Assembly: GCF_900104145.1 (NCBI RefSeq)
Contig: NZ_FNLB01000006.1
Span: 517,001 to 581,000, forward strand
Reading direction: 5' to 3'
DNA length: 64,000 nucleotides
DNA from: Pseudovibrio sp. Tun.PSC04-5.I4
Lineage (GTDB): Bacteria; Pseudomonadota; Alphaproteobacteria; Rhizobiales; Stappiaceae
The notes under the pieces were generated by a model, which saw nothing but the letters and a program-made list of their open reading frames with translations, was not told the DNA's origin and searched no databases. Below are positions 1 through 7,923 of this stretch, piece by piece. The position numbers were made by a program, and so were the translations under genes. The stretch's first letter is position 1. Each line of letters begins with the position of its first letter.

Positions 1-1
1 C

Positions 2-247
2 GCCCGAGTGCGCGTTGTTAATCGGTCTTTCACGGAGCATCTGGATAATCAAACTGCAAATAGCTTGGATGCCTAGGTGCTGTTGGATGCGTAAGACTGG
101 ATGACAGGCGAGCCAACCATTTTGCCGGGGCGGGTACACAAGAGAATACTGGGGCAGTGGGCCTATGATGAGGCAAAAAGCAGATGCCTCGGAAAACTGG
201 ACCGCTCTTCCATTTACGGTGGGTTCCACCTCTACATCTATAAATAA
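2..247 (+). pseudogene. btaA: Remnant of btaA, diacylglycerol 3-amino-3-carboxypropyltransferase (C-terminal part)
   Basis: One reading frame runs from the window edge to the TAA at 245-247 and ends in DRSSIYGGFHLYIYK, which I recognise as the C-terminal signature of BtaA, the SAM-dependent enzyme that starts betaine-lipid (DGTS) synthesis. The frame is broken by TAG at 74-76 and TAA at 92-94. In the family I recall, these sites read Tyr and Gln (DAYVLLDAQDWM). Right after DWMT the sequence jumps to GEPTILPGRV, so about 25 residues (the usual ITRTA..GARVIFRTA stretch) are missing in frame. Two nonsense codons plus a deletion mean this is a pseudogene. The 5' part lies outside the window. The family call comes from memory of BtaA sequences; the stops are directly visible. 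Confidence 0.75.
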
Positions 248-306
248 ACAAGAATAAGTATGTGAGGGAATTGAAATGGCGAATGTAAAGTCCTCAGCCA
301 TCACTG

Positions 307-1017
307 ATGGATAAAGCTTACAAGAACCAGCGGCATTTTTACGACCTGACCAGAAAACACTCCCTTCTGGGTCGTGATCACCTGATTACACATCTGACTG
401 CACCACGCGGCAGTACAGTGCTGGAGTTGGGCTGTGGCACAGGTCGTAACCTCATTGAGGCAGCCAAAGCCTATCCAAGCTGTCAGTTCTTCGGTGTCGA
501 TATTTCCGAGGAGATGTTGAAGACAGCTCATTCCAATATTCACAAGGCAGACCTTAGTCACCGCATTCATCTGGCGCAGGCTGATGCAACCAGCTTTGAT
601 CCCTTTGTGAAGTTTGGCATCGATACGTTTGACCGGGTGTTTCTGTCTTATTGCGTCTCCATGATGCCACCATGGGAAGCTGCTTTGCAAAACGGTGTGA
701 AGCTTCTGGCAAAAGGAGGGCAGCTGTCTGTCGTGGATTTCGGTCAGCAGGACCGCCTGCCTCGCGTGTTCAAGTCACTTCTGGAAAAATGGCTGAGCAG
801 GTTTCATGTTTCACCACGGGCGAACCTGCAAGACGCGATGTATGCATTGGCGACCAAGAGCAACGCAAAGCTGCGTTTCAGCAAACTCTATCGCGGTTAT
901 GCCTACTACGCTGAGCTGGACAGCAGTTTTTACACCTGCTTCATGGAGCAACCCACGCAGCTTGATAGGTTGAGTGGCGAAAATGAGAGTATGAAAGAAA
1001 TTCGCAAGGCGGGATAA
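307..1017 (+). CDS. btaB: BtaB-like SAM-dependent methyltransferase (betaine-lipid N-methyltransferase)
   Basis: Class I methyltransferase of 236 residues. Motif I is VLELGCGTGRN (about residues 38-48), followed by FFGVDISEEML and VVDFGQQDRLP. The opening MDKAYKNQRHFYDLTRKHSLLGRDHLI matches BtaB, which trimethylates diacylglyceryl-homoserine to the betaine lipid DGTS; this string is typical of the family core rather than its true N-terminus. A well-placed Shine-Dalgarno (GAGGGA, about 264-269) instead serves an ATG at 276 that encodes only 12 residues in another frame and stops at 312-314, overlapping the ATG used here. The N-terminal leader therefore appears frame-shifted off, and translation may depend on re-initiation. 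The last 30 or so residues extend past the usual family end (YRGYAYYAEL). With btaA broken just upstream, the enzyme probably has no substrate and may itself be decaying. Confidence 0.7.
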   Translation: MDKAYKNQRHFYDLTRKHSLLGRDHLITHLTAPRGSTVLELGCGTGRNLIEAAKAYPSCQFFGVDISEEMLKTAHSNIHKADLSHRIHLAQADATSFDPFVKFGIDTFDRVFLSYCVSMMPPWEAALQNGVKLLAKGGQLSVVDFGQQDRLPRVFKSLLEKWLSRFHVSPRANLQDAMYALATKSNAKLRFSKLYRGYAYYAELDSSFYTCFMEQPTQLDRLSGENESMKEIRKAG

Positions 1018-1028
1018 GCCTAGGCCTA

Positions 1029-1694
1029 TTAGTCTCCGGCAATAAAGCTGAGCACATCCCCATTCTTTGAAACTTCAAGGCGGTAGAAGGTCCAGGCACC
1101 ATAATCAAGCATCTCGAAATAATCTGCTGCGGTGACGATCTGGTACATCTCTACTTTTTGGGAAGCACTTAAATCGTGCAGGGGATATCGAGCAAAATAG
1201 GGCCAGATATAAGCTTCTTCCTCTGTTCCTTCATTCAGCCGCAGGTAGCCTGCTTCGATAACATCCAGCAAAATTGCAAGAATCTCATAGCCTTCACCAT
1301 CGCCGGAACTCTCTTTCAAAAAAGTGACGGGATCTCGAACTGGCGTGAAAGAAAGCTCAGGCGGCCGCTCTTGTTTGGCAAACAAAGGCGCAAGCTGTGC
1401 AACGTCGCCGCTCCGAGCAATGGCAATGAGCGCAGCGCGGGCCGCTTTCACAGCCTCAGGCAGGTCTGCATCGCCATAAAAGATGTCCAACTTAGGCAGA
1501 GGTGGTTCCTCTGAAAAAATCTCATTCAACTCTTCGTCAGAACTGTCTTCCTTGTTGAAATCCTCGCCAAGAAGTGGGAACTGCTCAACTTTGGGGCGTT
1601 GAATGCGAATCGTTTCGGTCTTTATTGCCTGTGTTGCCGCCAAAGCAGGAGCGGAGGCGCAAAATAACCCTATGAAGAGTAGGCGAAAATACAT
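1029..1694 (-). CDS. Secreted protein of unknown function
   Basis: A 221-residue protein opening with a clear Sec signal peptide (MYFRLLFIGLFCASAPALAA, cleavage near residue 20). An acidic Glu/Asp/Pro-rich linker follows (about residues 35-70), then a compact, probably helical domain containing ALIAIARSGD, AYIWPYFARYPL and YGAWTFYRLEVSKNGDVLSFIAGD. The ending, a tryptophan-containing strand followed by GDVLSFIAGD, recalls small SH3-like or exported domains of alphaproteobacteria, but I do not recognise the family. It stands alone, convergent with the methyltransferase gene at 307-1017, and is probably periplasmic. Confidence 0.7.
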   Translation of the reverse strand: MYFRLLFIGLFCASAPALAATQAIKTETIRIQRPKVEQFPLLGEDFNKEDSSDEELNEIFSEEPPLPKLDIFYGDADLPEAVKAARAALIAIARSGDVAQLAPLFAKQERPPELSFTPVRDPVTFLKESSGDGEGYEILAILLDVIEAGYLRLNEGTEEEAYIWPYFARYPLHDLSASQKVEMYQIVTAADYFEMLDYGAWTFYRLEVSKNGDVLSFIAGD

Positions 1695-1844
1695 GAAGTG
1701 CTCCGAAACGGATTAAGGGCCTGTGTGTCGAGACCTAGTTTAAGTGTTTGTTTGGAATCAAGGAAGAAACGGGCAATTGCCTATGCACAAGCTAGTGCGT
1801 CCTTAGGGAATATATAAGAAGATCTGACAGGTAACTGGTGAGAT

Positions 1845-2498
1845 TTGGAAGTATGGATACGGACGTTGGACATTGAATTCTTTGTTACAGGACTAATCAT
1901 TGGGCTGATCACGTCAGCTCCAATTGGCCCTGTGAACGTTTTGGCGATTAGAAGAGCGGTGCATTATGGGTTCTTACCCGGCATGATTGCCGGATTTGGG
2001 GCTGTTCTGGCCGATGGCGTATTTGCCTTCGCCGCCGCCTTTGGTGTGACAACCATTGCAGAGTTTGTAACGCACCATGAATTTTATATTCAATCGGTAG
2101 GCGGCCTGCTGCTTATTGTTTTTGGCATCAGTGTGTATCGATCGCATCCACACTTAAAAGGTGGCAGCGACGGCGGACCAACCATATGGCGTGGTATGTT
2201 TGTGTCCTTTGCCATGACCATCACCAATCCCGGCGCAATTCTCGGTTTTATCGCCATCTTCGGTTCTTTGGGAGATCGCGCGCCCCTGCGAGGGGACTAT
2301 ATCGGGGCTCTGGAGTTGGTTTTTGGCGTGCTAATTGGCGCGCTATGCTGGTGGGCGTGCCTGTCGGCATTCGTTTCAAAATTACGAAGCCGCATGAACG
2401 ACAATTGGCTTTCCGTAATCAATCACGTCGCTGGTGTAATCCTACTGGTGTTTGCTGCGGTTATCCTCGCTAATGTGGCCAGGATTGCATTCCTCTGA
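1845..2498 (+). CDS. LysE-family translocator
   Basis: A 217-residue integral membrane protein with about six hydrophobic segments. It carries the LysE/RhtB N-terminal signature, GLIIGLITSAPIGPVNVLAIRRA, then GFLPGMIAGFGAVLADGVFA. These families export amino acids or related small metabolites by proton antiport. The second half has the usual NPGAILGFIAIF motif and a C-terminal helix ending in ILANVARIAFL. The start taken is TTG at 1845; a second TTG seven codons later (LDIEFF) is possible, and there is no ATG near the N-terminus. The substrate cannot be told from sequence. Confidence 0.85.
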   Translation: MEVWIRTLDIEFFVTGLIIGLITSAPIGPVNVLAIRRAVHYGFLPGMIAGFGAVLADGVFAFAAAFGVTTIAEFVTHHEFYIQSVGGLLLIVFGISVYRSHPHLKGGSDGGPTIWRGMFVSFAMTITNPGAILGFIAIFGSLGDRAPLRGDYIGALELVFGVLIGALCWWACLSAFVSKLRSRMNDNWLSVINHVAGVILLVFAAVILANVARIAFL

Positions 2499-2519
2499 AA
2501 ACCAGCGCTTTAAAACCGG

Positions 2520-2552
2520 ACAAAATAAAAGCCCCGGAGGATCCGAGGCTTC
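2520..2552 (-). terminator. Rho-independent terminator of the gene at 2578-2853
   Basis: An imperfect hairpin (AAGCC-c-CGG / CCG-a-GGCTT) is followed on the minus strand by a T-rich tract (TTTTATTTTG). It lies just past the stop of the 91-residue minus-strand gene. It could also stop plus-strand transcription from the LysE gene, although the T-tract is only on the minus side. Confidence 0.6.
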
Positions 2553-2577
2553 ATGGTCTGACAGATTATGATCTGGA

Positions 2578-2853
2578 TTAGTGCAGGCGGCGCTCCAAAG
2601 AGTAATCGCCGCGTTCTACGCGCTGGGGGATTTCCTCTGCAAATTTGGAAACGGCTTCTTCGCCATACAAGGATACCAGATCCATCATCGCGGAAAACAG
2701 AGCAGCATGCGCAAGGGCAGTGCTGTCGATACCGTGAGAGAGTCCATCTTCCCAAGCTTCTTGAATGAAGCTTAGAGCCAGTCGGCGAATATCAGCATCA
2801 GATGCATCGATCTCTTCTGTAAATTCGCCGGCGATAACGTCGTCCTTGATCAT
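2578..2853 (-). CDS. Small conserved protein of unknown function
   Basis: A soluble, acidic 91-residue protein, MIKDDVIAGEFTEEIDASDA..., predicted mostly helical. It has an Ala/Met-rich middle (STALAHAALFSAMMDLVSLYGE) and a basic end (SLERRLH). It has its own terminator at 2520-2552 and a CtrA-like box 96 bases upstream of its start, so it is probably monocistronic. I know of no function; similar small proteins occur in related alphaproteobacteria. Confidence 0.6.
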   Translation of the reverse strand: MIKDDVIAGEFTEEIDASDADIRRLALSFIQEAWEDGLSHGIDSTALAHAALFSAMMDLVSLYGEEAVSKFAEEIPQRVERGDYSLERRLH

Positions 2854-2948
2854 GCTGGCTCTCAGTCCCTCTATGTGCTGCTTCTTTTATTTTGCCATTA
2901 CACTTAACTGGCAAATCAATCCAAATGAAGCGTCGCATGCCTTATCTG

Positions 2949-2964
2949 TTAAGCGGAAGTTAAC
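2949..2964. promoter_or_regulatory. Candidate CtrA-binding site (TTAA-N7-TTAAC)
   Basis: TTAA, seven bases (GCGGAAG), then TTAAC: an exact match to the CtrA consensus of alphaproteobacteria. It lies about 96 bases upstream of the small minus-strand gene that starts at 2853. The site could occur by chance in this AT-rich spacer, but its position fits promoter control. Confidence 0.4.
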
Positions 2965-3115
2965 ACGCAAAACGGCAGGAACAACCGACTCACTGTTGTT
3001 TTGGTAAACTCGTCCAGAGCTTCTGTAGGTTATGGTTAATATTTGTGGCAAAGCCGAGTTATCCAAAACTCGTGCAAAAGTTGTCTGTGGATAACGGTTG
3101 CAACCTGATTCTTTG

Positions 3116-3601
3116 TCAATCGCGGCTGTACTTACCCGTGACCTCTTGTGTGATAATTGCTCCTTCGCCTGCGAATCTGCGAGAGGATTCCACGGCCGCC
3201 GGAGTGCAAGTTCTGTAGACGGATGCAAATCCCCGATAGCTTTGGTTAAATCGCTCAACAAGGCGGCGGCGTCTCAGCTCGTTTTGCACTTCAGCACCCA
3301 GCAGCGAATACATTCTTTCACGCCATTCTTCTCCTTCAGCGTATCCGCAAAGCGGGCGAAGGTAGTGCAGGGCGCCGAGTATTTCGGAGAGCCGGATGAG
3401 CTGCGGCTCATAAGGTGGCTCTTTGAGTTCTGGTTGAGCGGGTTTTGCTGAAGTTTGGCTCGCATCCTGCGCAAATGCAGCAGGTGTAAGGCTAAGACAT
3501 GCCCCCAAAAACATTGCACCCATGACAGAAGCCCGGCGCAAATTGCGGCCTTGCTTCACAGGTGCCTGTAATGGACCAACGGTTTTGGTGTGTTTAGCCA
3601 A
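3116..3601 (-). CDS. TIGR02301 (DUF2385) family protein
   Basis: A 161-residue exported protein. After a signal-peptide region (ASVMGAMFLGACLSLTPAAFAQ, cleavage near residue 45) comes the family core: PYEPQLIRLSEILGALHYLRPLCG, EGEEWRERMYSLL, RRRRLVERFNQSYRGFASVYRTC and EGAIITQEVTGKYS. Two conserved cysteines (in RPLCG and YRTC) may form a disulfide in the periplasm. The family is restricted to alphaproteobacteria and has no assigned function. The reading starts at TTG 3601; a later ATG (MGAMFLG) is possible but would shorten the basic n-region. A NUDIX gene lies just upstream on the same strand. Confidence 0.85.
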   Translation of the reverse strand: MAKHTKTVGPLQAPVKQGRNLRRASVMGAMFLGACLSLTPAAFAQDASQTSAKPAQPELKEPPYEPQLIRLSEILGALHYLRPLCGYAEGEEWRERMYSLLGAEVQNELRRRRLVERFNQSYRGFASVYRTCTPAAVESSRRFAGEGAIITQEVTGKYSRD

Positions 3602-3732
3602 GCTTCATCCCAACAACAGTGCGCGTCACAAAATATTCTTCAAGGATGGCCGTCTACCTCCCTCCTGTCCACTAGGGAACCTTGGGGATCTCCGGTTTTC
3701 CAATGTTGAGCAAACGCCGCGCCTACTCGCGC

Positions 3733-4146
3733 TTACATAGGTAACAGAAGTTTCTGAATGTGTTGTTGCATACCGGGAACAAGCGGTAAGTGCATGGAAT
3801 CTTCCCAAGAGAACCAGGAAAGCTCTTCAGCATCAGAGCCAGCAGAAGCCTTTCCTTGCGCACAAATGCATTTGAAAACATGAATGCGGAAATTCGGATA
3901 ATTGCTGGTTGCAACAGGGTAGGCGATGGTCCACTCGGTCAGGTTCGTTGCAATAAGCGCAGTCTCTTCCTGTAGCTCTCGTGCGGCAGCCGTTTCAAGG
4001 CTTTCACCAGGTTTCACCTTCCCACCGGGAAAACACCACAGCCCCTCAGAGGGTGCATGAGCGCGCTTAATAAGCAGGACTTTATCATTTTGAACGCAGG
4101 CAACGCTAATTGCCTCAACGTATTCCGGGGTATTCTGATTGCTCAT
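3733..4146 (-). CDS. NUDIX hydrolase
   Basis: A 137-residue NUDIX pyrophosphohydrolase. The Nudix box is complete, reading GGKVKPGESLETAAARELQEET (about residues 41-62), with the catalytic REL.EE helix that binds divalent metal. Such enzymes cleave nucleoside diphosphates linked to another moiety; the exact substrate is not readable here. The start codon overlaps the stop of the upstream gene (ATGA at 4143-4146), so the two are translationally coupled. Confidence 0.88.
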   Translation of the reverse strand: MSNQNTPEYVEAISVACVQNDKVLLIKRAHAPSEGLWCFPGGKVKPGESLETAAARELQEETALIATNLTEWTIAYPVATSNYPNFRIHVFKCICAQGKASAGSDAEELSWFSWEDSMHLPLVPGMQQHIQKLLLPM

Positions 4147-4652
4147 GAGAAAAGGGCGTCAACATCAGCTTGAGTATTGTCTTCAAGGCCAGCGGTCTCT
4201 TCTGGAATATGACCATGAATGATGGAACCTGCTTGAGACAGCAGAGGTCTTATGATTGAAACAGCCTTGTCCTGAACCAGATGAAGCAGTTCACCAGCAA
4301 TTTCTCCGCCGCCCAGCATCTTCTGGAGCGCGATGACCTCCTGGTCAATCTCGGCAATACACGTTTCCAGAGCCATCCGAAGCCGCTCTTCAACAGCGCC
4401 GTAAGCGCGGATAGCCAGCTCTTTCTCGGAAAACTTAGAGGCGCGAAAATGTGTGGTATAGTCCGCCGGTTCCCATGCCAAAACATCTTCGGCGCAATCG
4501 GGAATATCAGGAAGCATTTCAAGAAGCATGATCACTTCATTGAAATGGTTAAGATAGTCAGTTGCTAGGCCGGTGGATGGATTGATGTTTGCATGCGTTA
4601 AGAGCTCAGGAGAAAGTTCTCCTATGCCAATTTTATCGCAGTACATATCCAT
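4143..4652 (-). CDS. Unknown helical protein coupled to the NUDIX gene
   Basis: A soluble acidic protein of 169 residues, predicted largely helical (YLNHFNEVIMLLEMLPDIPD, VEERLRMALETCIAEIDQEV), ending in ...VDALFS. It opens MDMYCDKIGIGELSPELLTHANINPSTGLATDYLNHFNE. Proteins of this look, with a conserved DYLNHFNE segment, occur in alphaproteobacteria, but I know of no function. It shares a 4-base overlap with the downstream NUDIX gene. Confidence 0.65.
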   Translation of the reverse strand: MDMYCDKIGIGELSPELLTHANINPSTGLATDYLNHFNEVIMLLEMLPDIPDCAEDVLAWEPADYTTHFRASKFSEKELAIRAYGAVEERLRMALETCIAEIDQEVIALQKMLGGGEIAGELLHLVQDKAVSIIRPLLSQAGSIIHGHIPEETAGLEDNTQADVDALFS

Positions 4653-4739
4653 TGCAGCCTCCCAGCTTCATAATCTGTCGCGCGGAACCTATCTCTCGAT
4701 TGGTTGCAATTTTACTAAAATACGAACAGAGTATTCTGC

Positions 4740-5504
4740 ATGTGTGGTAGATATAGCCTTTCAGCGTCTCCGGAAGAAGTCCAAACGCTATTTAAATACA
4801 TTGAGCAGCCGAATTTTCCACCAAGATACAACATAGCACCGACTCAACCAATTGCACTTGTAAAACAAGAAAATGGTGGGCGCCACTTCGGGTTAGCGCG
4901 ATGGGGGCTCGTTCCATCCTGGGTAAAAGACCCCGCCAGCTTTACACTATTGCTCAATGCCAGAGCTGAAACACTGGAAGAAAAACCGTCATTTCGCGCA
5001 GCAGTCCGCCATCGGCGATGCTTGATGCCTGCAAACGGGTTTTTTGAGTGGCAGCGCAGTGGAAGTGTCAAGCAACCCTATTGGATTGCACCACCCGATG
5101 GTCGCCTCCTTGCCTTTGCCGGCCTGTGGGAAACTTACTCCCATCCAGATGGGGGAGATATAGACACTGCAGCGCTGATCACAGTGGATGCAAATACGAT
5201 GATGAAACCAATTCATCATCGTATGCCGGCCATCATCGCACCAGAGGATTTCGAGGCATGGCTGAGTAACGGTAGTTTCATGGCAAGAGACGCTGTCAAG
5301 CTGCTCAAACCAGCTGCTGAGGACCTGCTCGCGGCGACGCCGGTTTCAACTCGCGTCAACAGCGTCATAAATGATGGTCCGTATTTGTGGGATCGGGAAG
5401 TGGTAGAAGCCCCACAAAAACCAGTCAAAGCAGAGCCCAAGCCTTCACGGAAAAAGGCTATGGGTGGATCTGGGCCTGACAATGGGCAGTTAGATTTGTT
5501 TTAG
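4740..5504 (+). CDS. SOS response-associated peptidase (SRAP, YedK/HMCES family)
   Basis: A 254-residue SRAP protein. The start MCGRYSL exposes Cys2 after methionine removal, the residue that forms a stable thiazolidine DNA-protein crosslink with abasic sites in single-stranded DNA. Other family motifs are PRYNIAPTQ, WGLVPSWVKD, NARAETLEEKPSFR, RCLMPANGFFEW and the active-site-like HHRMPAII. It shields abasic sites at replication forks. The last 35 residues form a Lys/Pro-rich tail. It is divergent from the minus-strand gene at 4143-4652, with about 90 bases between the starts. Confidence 0.93.
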   Translation: MCGRYSLSASPEEVQTLFKYIEQPNFPPRYNIAPTQPIALVKQENGGRHFGLARWGLVPSWVKDPASFTLLLNARAETLEEKPSFRAAVRHRRCLMPANGFFEWQRSGSVKQPYWIAPPDGRLLAFAGLWETYSHPDGGDIDTAALITVDANTMMKPIHHRMPAIIAPEDFEAWLSNGSFMARDAVKLLKPAAEDLLAATPVSTRVNSVINDGPYLWDREVVEAPQKPVKAEPKPSRKKAMGGSGPDNGQLDLF

Positions 5505-5558
5505 GTCTTCCGAAGATACTCTTTGGCAATTCAATTCGTTTTCATCAAAGGAAAATCA

Positions 5559-6329
5559 ATGTTGGAATCGCTGAAGGGGAAATCTGTCATCGTTACGGGT
5601 GGTTCCAAAGGTATTGGGCTGGGCGTATCGATTGCATTTGCAAAGGCAGGGGCTTTTGTCACCATCGCCGCACGCGGTGAAGAAGCTGGAGCAAATGCGG
5701 TTGAGGCCGTTGCACTGGCAGGGGGCACAGTCCAATTCCTCCAATGTGATGTAAGTGATTGGGCATCCGTAGAGAGTGTATTTAACGAGGTCGCCAAGGA
5801 CTATGGACTGGATATAGTCTGTGCAAACGCGGGCATCTTCCCAAAGCAAACAATAGAGAAAATGCATCCCGATGAGTGGGATCTAGTGTTGGACTCCAAC
5901 CTCAAGTCCAGTTTCTACTGCGTGAAGGCAGCGCTTCCTCACATGAAAAAGCAAGGGAAGGGGCGCATCGTGCTCACCTCTTCCATCACCGGCCCTATCA
6001 CGGGAGATGTGGGTTGGTCCCACTACGCAGCCTCAAAAGCCGGACAACTTGGGTTTATGCGCACTGCAGCTTTAGAGCTGGCGCCTCACAACATCACTAT
6101 CAATTCGATCTTGCCGGGAAACATCAGAACAGAGGCTCTGAATGATCTGGGCGAGGACTATCTCCAAAAGATGGGCAACACGATCCCATTGGGTCGGCTT
6201 GGTGCACCAGAAGATATTGCAGGCGCAGCCCTGTTCTTAGCCAGTGACGCAGCCTCTTACATCACTGGTCAGCAAATTGTGGTTGATGGTGGACAGGTGC
6301 TCCCGGAAGGACTGGAAGCACCAGATTAG
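5559..6329 (+). CDS. SDR-family NAD(P)-dependent oxidoreductase (FabG-like)
   Basis: A classical short-chain dehydrogenase of 256 residues. The cofactor motif is TGGSKGIG (13-20), NAG follows at 90-92, and the catalytic Ser141/142, Tyr156 and Lys160 sit in SSITGPITGDVGWSHYAASK. The C-terminus has the usual GQQIVVDGGQVLPE. The start is ATG 5559, with AAAGGA just upstream; the frame is open further 5' but lacks a ribosome-binding site. It resembles 3-oxoacyl-ACP reductases, but fatty-acid synthesis is not implied by the neighbours, so the substrate is uncertain. Confidence 0.85.
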   Translation: MLESLKGKSVIVTGGSKGIGLGVSIAFAKAGAFVTIAARGEEAGANAVEAVALAGGTVQFLQCDVSDWASVESVFNEVAKDYGLDIVCANAGIFPKQTIEKMHPDEWDLVLDSNLKSSFYCVKAALPHMKKQGKGRIVLTSSITGPITGDVGWSHYAASKAGQLGFMRTAALELAPHNITINSILPGNIRTEALNDLGEDYLQKMGNTIPLGRLGAPEDIAGAALFLASDAASYITGQQIVVDGGQVLPEGLEAPD

Positions 6330-6335
6330 GTAATC

Positions 6336-7748
6336 TCAGAGAATACGGCCCGGACTGAACATCGTCTTCGGGTCCAGCGCTGCTTTGATGGAGCGCATCA
6401 TGTTCATCTCGACCGTGCTCTTCACTTCAGCCAGCAGATCCCGCTTCAAAATGCCGATCCCATGTTCGGCTGAGATGGAACCGTTGTAGCTGGCAACAAT
6501 CCCATGTACGACACGGTTCACATCATCCCACTTGGCAAGGTATTCTGCCTTATCAGCGCCTTTGGGTTGGGTGATGTTAAAGTGTATGTTGCCATCGCCC
6601 ATATGTCCAAAGGGGACTGGGCGGCATCCCGGTACAGCCTTCAGAACCGCCTCGAGCGCTTCCTCAAGAAACTCGGGAACCTTGGCAACAGGCACAGACA
6701 CATCGTGCTTGATGGATCCGCCCTCAAACTTTTGCGCCTCAGATAGACCATGACGCAGCCGCCAGAAGTCAGCCGCCTGTGCTTTGCTCTGAGCCAGTAG
6801 ACCATCACGCAACATGTCAGCTTCAAAAGCTTCGGTGAAGATGGTTTCTGTCAGGCTGGCAATGTCGATGTCTTTGGTTCCCGCAGAAATTTCGATGAGC
6901 ACATACCATGGGTGTTGCTGTTCAAACGGAAAGCGGGATTGTTCCATGTGGTCACACACAAACTGCATGCCGGACTGAGGCATCAATTCAAAGCCGGTAA
7001 GCATGCTACCTGCGTGACTTTTTGCCAATGAAAACAGCGAAAGTGCCTTTGCGGGCGATTCTAAGGCGACCAGAGCAACCTCAATCGAGGCTGGAGCTGG
7101 CTGTAATTTGAGGCTGGCACCCGTAATGATCCCCAGAGTGCCCTCTGATCCGATAAATATTTGTTTCAAATCGTAACCAGTATTGTCTTTTCGCAGCGTC
7201 CGAAGTCCGTTCCAAACCTCTCCGTTTGCAAGCACAACTTCCAGCCCCAAAACCTGGTCCCGTGTATTGCCGTAAGAGACTACTGCAGTGCCTCCTGCGT
7301 TGGTTGCAATGTTGCCGCCAATTTGACAGGAGCCTTGCGATGCGAGCGTGAGTGGAAACAAACACCCATGTTTTTCCGCGGCGTCATGAATGGCTTGCAG
7401 CGTGACGCCTGCATCCACGGTCATCGTATATCCTTCAGGATCAATATCACGAATTTTCGTTAATCTAGAAAGGGATAGGACAATTTCGCTTCCATCCGGA
7501 TTGGGAATTTGCCCGCCAACAAGACCGGTATTTCCACCCTGAGGGACCACCTTTAAATCATGCTGTGCCGCAAGCGTAATGCAGTGTGCAACTTCTGATG
7601 TAGAGCCCGGCCGCAGGACCATAGGCGTCGCACCCCGGAACTTGTCTCGCCATTCGGTGAGAAAAGGGGCTTTATCTTGCTCGCTGACGAGCACATTCGC
7701 GTCTCCAATAAGAGCTTGAAACGCGGTCACCAAATTTGGATTTGTCAT
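6336..7748 (-). CDS. FAD-binding oxidoreductase, D-2-hydroxyacid (D-2-hydroxyglutarate/D-lactate) dehydrogenase type
   Basis: A 470-residue flavoprotein of the GlcD/D2HGDH family. The FAD_binding_4 (PCMH) domain is in the first 215 residues, with VVPQGGNTGLVGGQIP and NIATNAGGTAVVSYGNTRDQ as pyrophosphate- and flavin-contacting loops. The C-terminal FAD-linked oxidase domain has PFGHMGDGNIHFNI (His and Asn in the active site) and SAEHGIG. It probably oxidises a D-2-hydroxyacid such as D-2-hydroxyglutarate or D-lactate and passes electrons to ETF or quinone. It converges with the SDR gene, with only 6 bases between the two stops. Confidence 0.88.
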   Translation of the reverse strand: MTNPNLVTAFQALIGDANVLVSEQDKAPFLTEWRDKFRGATPMVLRPGSTSEVAHCITLAAQHDLKVVPQGGNTGLVGGQIPNPDGSEIVLSLSRLTKIRDIDPEGYTMTVDAGVTLQAIHDAAEKHGCLFPLTLASQGSCQIGGNIATNAGGTAVVSYGNTRDQVLGLEVVLANGEVWNGLRTLRKDNTGYDLKQIFIGSEGTLGIITGASLKLQPAPASIEVALVALESPAKALSLFSLAKSHAGSMLTGFELMPQSGMQFVCDHMEQSRFPFEQQHPWYVLIEISAGTKDIDIASLTETIFTEAFEADMLRDGLLAQSKAQAADFWRLRHGLSEAQKFEGGSIKHDVSVPVAKVPEFLEEALEAVLKAVPGCRPVPFGHMGDGNIHFNITQPKGADKAEYLAKWDDVNRVVHGIVASYNGSISAEHGIGILKRDLLAEVKSTVEMNMMRSIKAALDPKTMFSPGRIL

Positions 7749-7923
7749 TGTTGCTTCGCAGTGTTGGAAGTTGATCTGTCTCTAACTATCAGATAATGGG
7801 AGCACAAGAACACGTCCATGACTGAATTGGACTTTTTTCGGTGGCTTGTAGCCAAATGAACAGTATGCCATAGCATTTTTAATCTGTTCGCTAGATCAAG
7901 TGATATTCACTCAGGAGAAAAAC

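Noticed and set aside
30..251. 73-codon minus-strand frame at the window start
   Set aside because: It is the antisense of the btaA remnant, whose signature on the plus strand is clear.
2887..3451. Two overlapping frames around 2887-3261 and 3098-3451
   Set aside because: They are shadows of the TIGR02301 gene and its spacer, with no domain or start site.
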